Shown here in pieces: positions 63,896 to 64,000 of a stretch of 64,000 nucleotides of DNA (position 1 is its first letter; every line of letters begins with the position of its first letter). Under the pieces are notes generated by a model. The model was given only the letters and a program-made list of their open reading frames with translations, ran no database searches and was not told the origin of the DNA. The position numbers were made by a program, and so were the translations under genes. The DNA comes from Euwallacea fornicatus (taxonomy: Eukaryota; Arthropoda; Insecta; Coleoptera; Curculionidae), in the NCBI RefSeq assembly GCF_040115645.1, contig NC_089561.1:1054001-1118000 (forward strand), in the 5' to 3' direction.

Positions 63896-64000
63896 TCATT
63901 ATCTTTGCTTCCTTGAAATTTCGTTTCTATATTTTCATTGTTCATTAAATGCTGCTGAATGCTGATCGTAAGCCCTTGCCGGCAGCTTTAAAAAGCCATA

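Noticed and set aside
1..64000. tRNA, rRNA and other Hox genes
   Set aside because: No tRNA B-box context, no rRNA-like stretch and no second homeodomain were found on either strand by reading.

Overview
The window is animal nuclear DNA, almost certainly from an insect. It holds one clear protein-coding gene, a Hox-cluster fushi tarazu (ftz) gene on the minus strand (about 7921 to 5795). About 56 kb of DNA upstream of it lacks any gene I can recognise. The Ftz protein has an Antennapedia-class homeodomain ending in MKAKKD, a YPWM motif just before it, and an LRALL (LxxLL) motif. YPWM together with LxxLL is the state described for beetle Ftz. Introns of 55 and 57 nt and abundant Tc1/mariner relics also fit a beetle, but the order cannot be proved from the window.

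Layout. 1-5.4 kb: sequence downstream of ftz with small tandem repeats. 5.4-8.1 kb: ftz, four exons, with a five-copy 29-nt repeat in or next to the 3' UTR. 8.6-9.2 kb: Tc1 relic. 9.2-18.7 kb: non-coding, with a lone Tc1 terminal fragment (12.5 kb) and a 338-nt-spaced duplication (17.1-17.8 kb). 18.7-19.6 kb: mariner relic. 20-28 kb: non-coding, with a GAGA/PHO-motif cluster (22.9 kb) and two tandem arrays (24.8-25.8 kb). 28.1-29.0 kb: near full-length Tc1 relic. 31.4-32.1 kb: large inverted repeat. 32-43 kb: few transposons, one cysteine-rich coding-like relic (34.4-35.0 kb) and degenerate repeats (40.1-40.6 kb). 43-58.5 kb: transposon-rich (IS630/Tc1-type relics, an internally deleted Tc1 element with terminal repeats, MITE-like blocks). 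58.5-64 kb: heat-shock-element-like site, mariner relic (61.4-62.6 kb) and gypsy-type retrotransposon fragments on both strands (62.8-63.9 kb).

If the ancestral insect order Scr-ftz-Antp and a shared orientation hold, Scr lies beyond position 1 and Antp beyond 64,000. The non-coding stretch would then be the ftz-Antp interval, where cis-regulatory DNA is expected. No other Hox gene and no Hox microRNA was recognised.

The most interesting observations are: (1) a 57-nt, stop-free, multiple-of-three GC-AG intron splitting codon 52 of the ftz homeodomain; (2) an alternative C-terminal splice option in ftz; (3) the duplicated block at 17 kb; (4) the ~740-bp inverted repeat at 31.4 kb; (5) the PRE-like motif cluster at 22.9 kb; (6) the 907-bp Tc1 derivative with an expanded A-tract in its terminal repeat.
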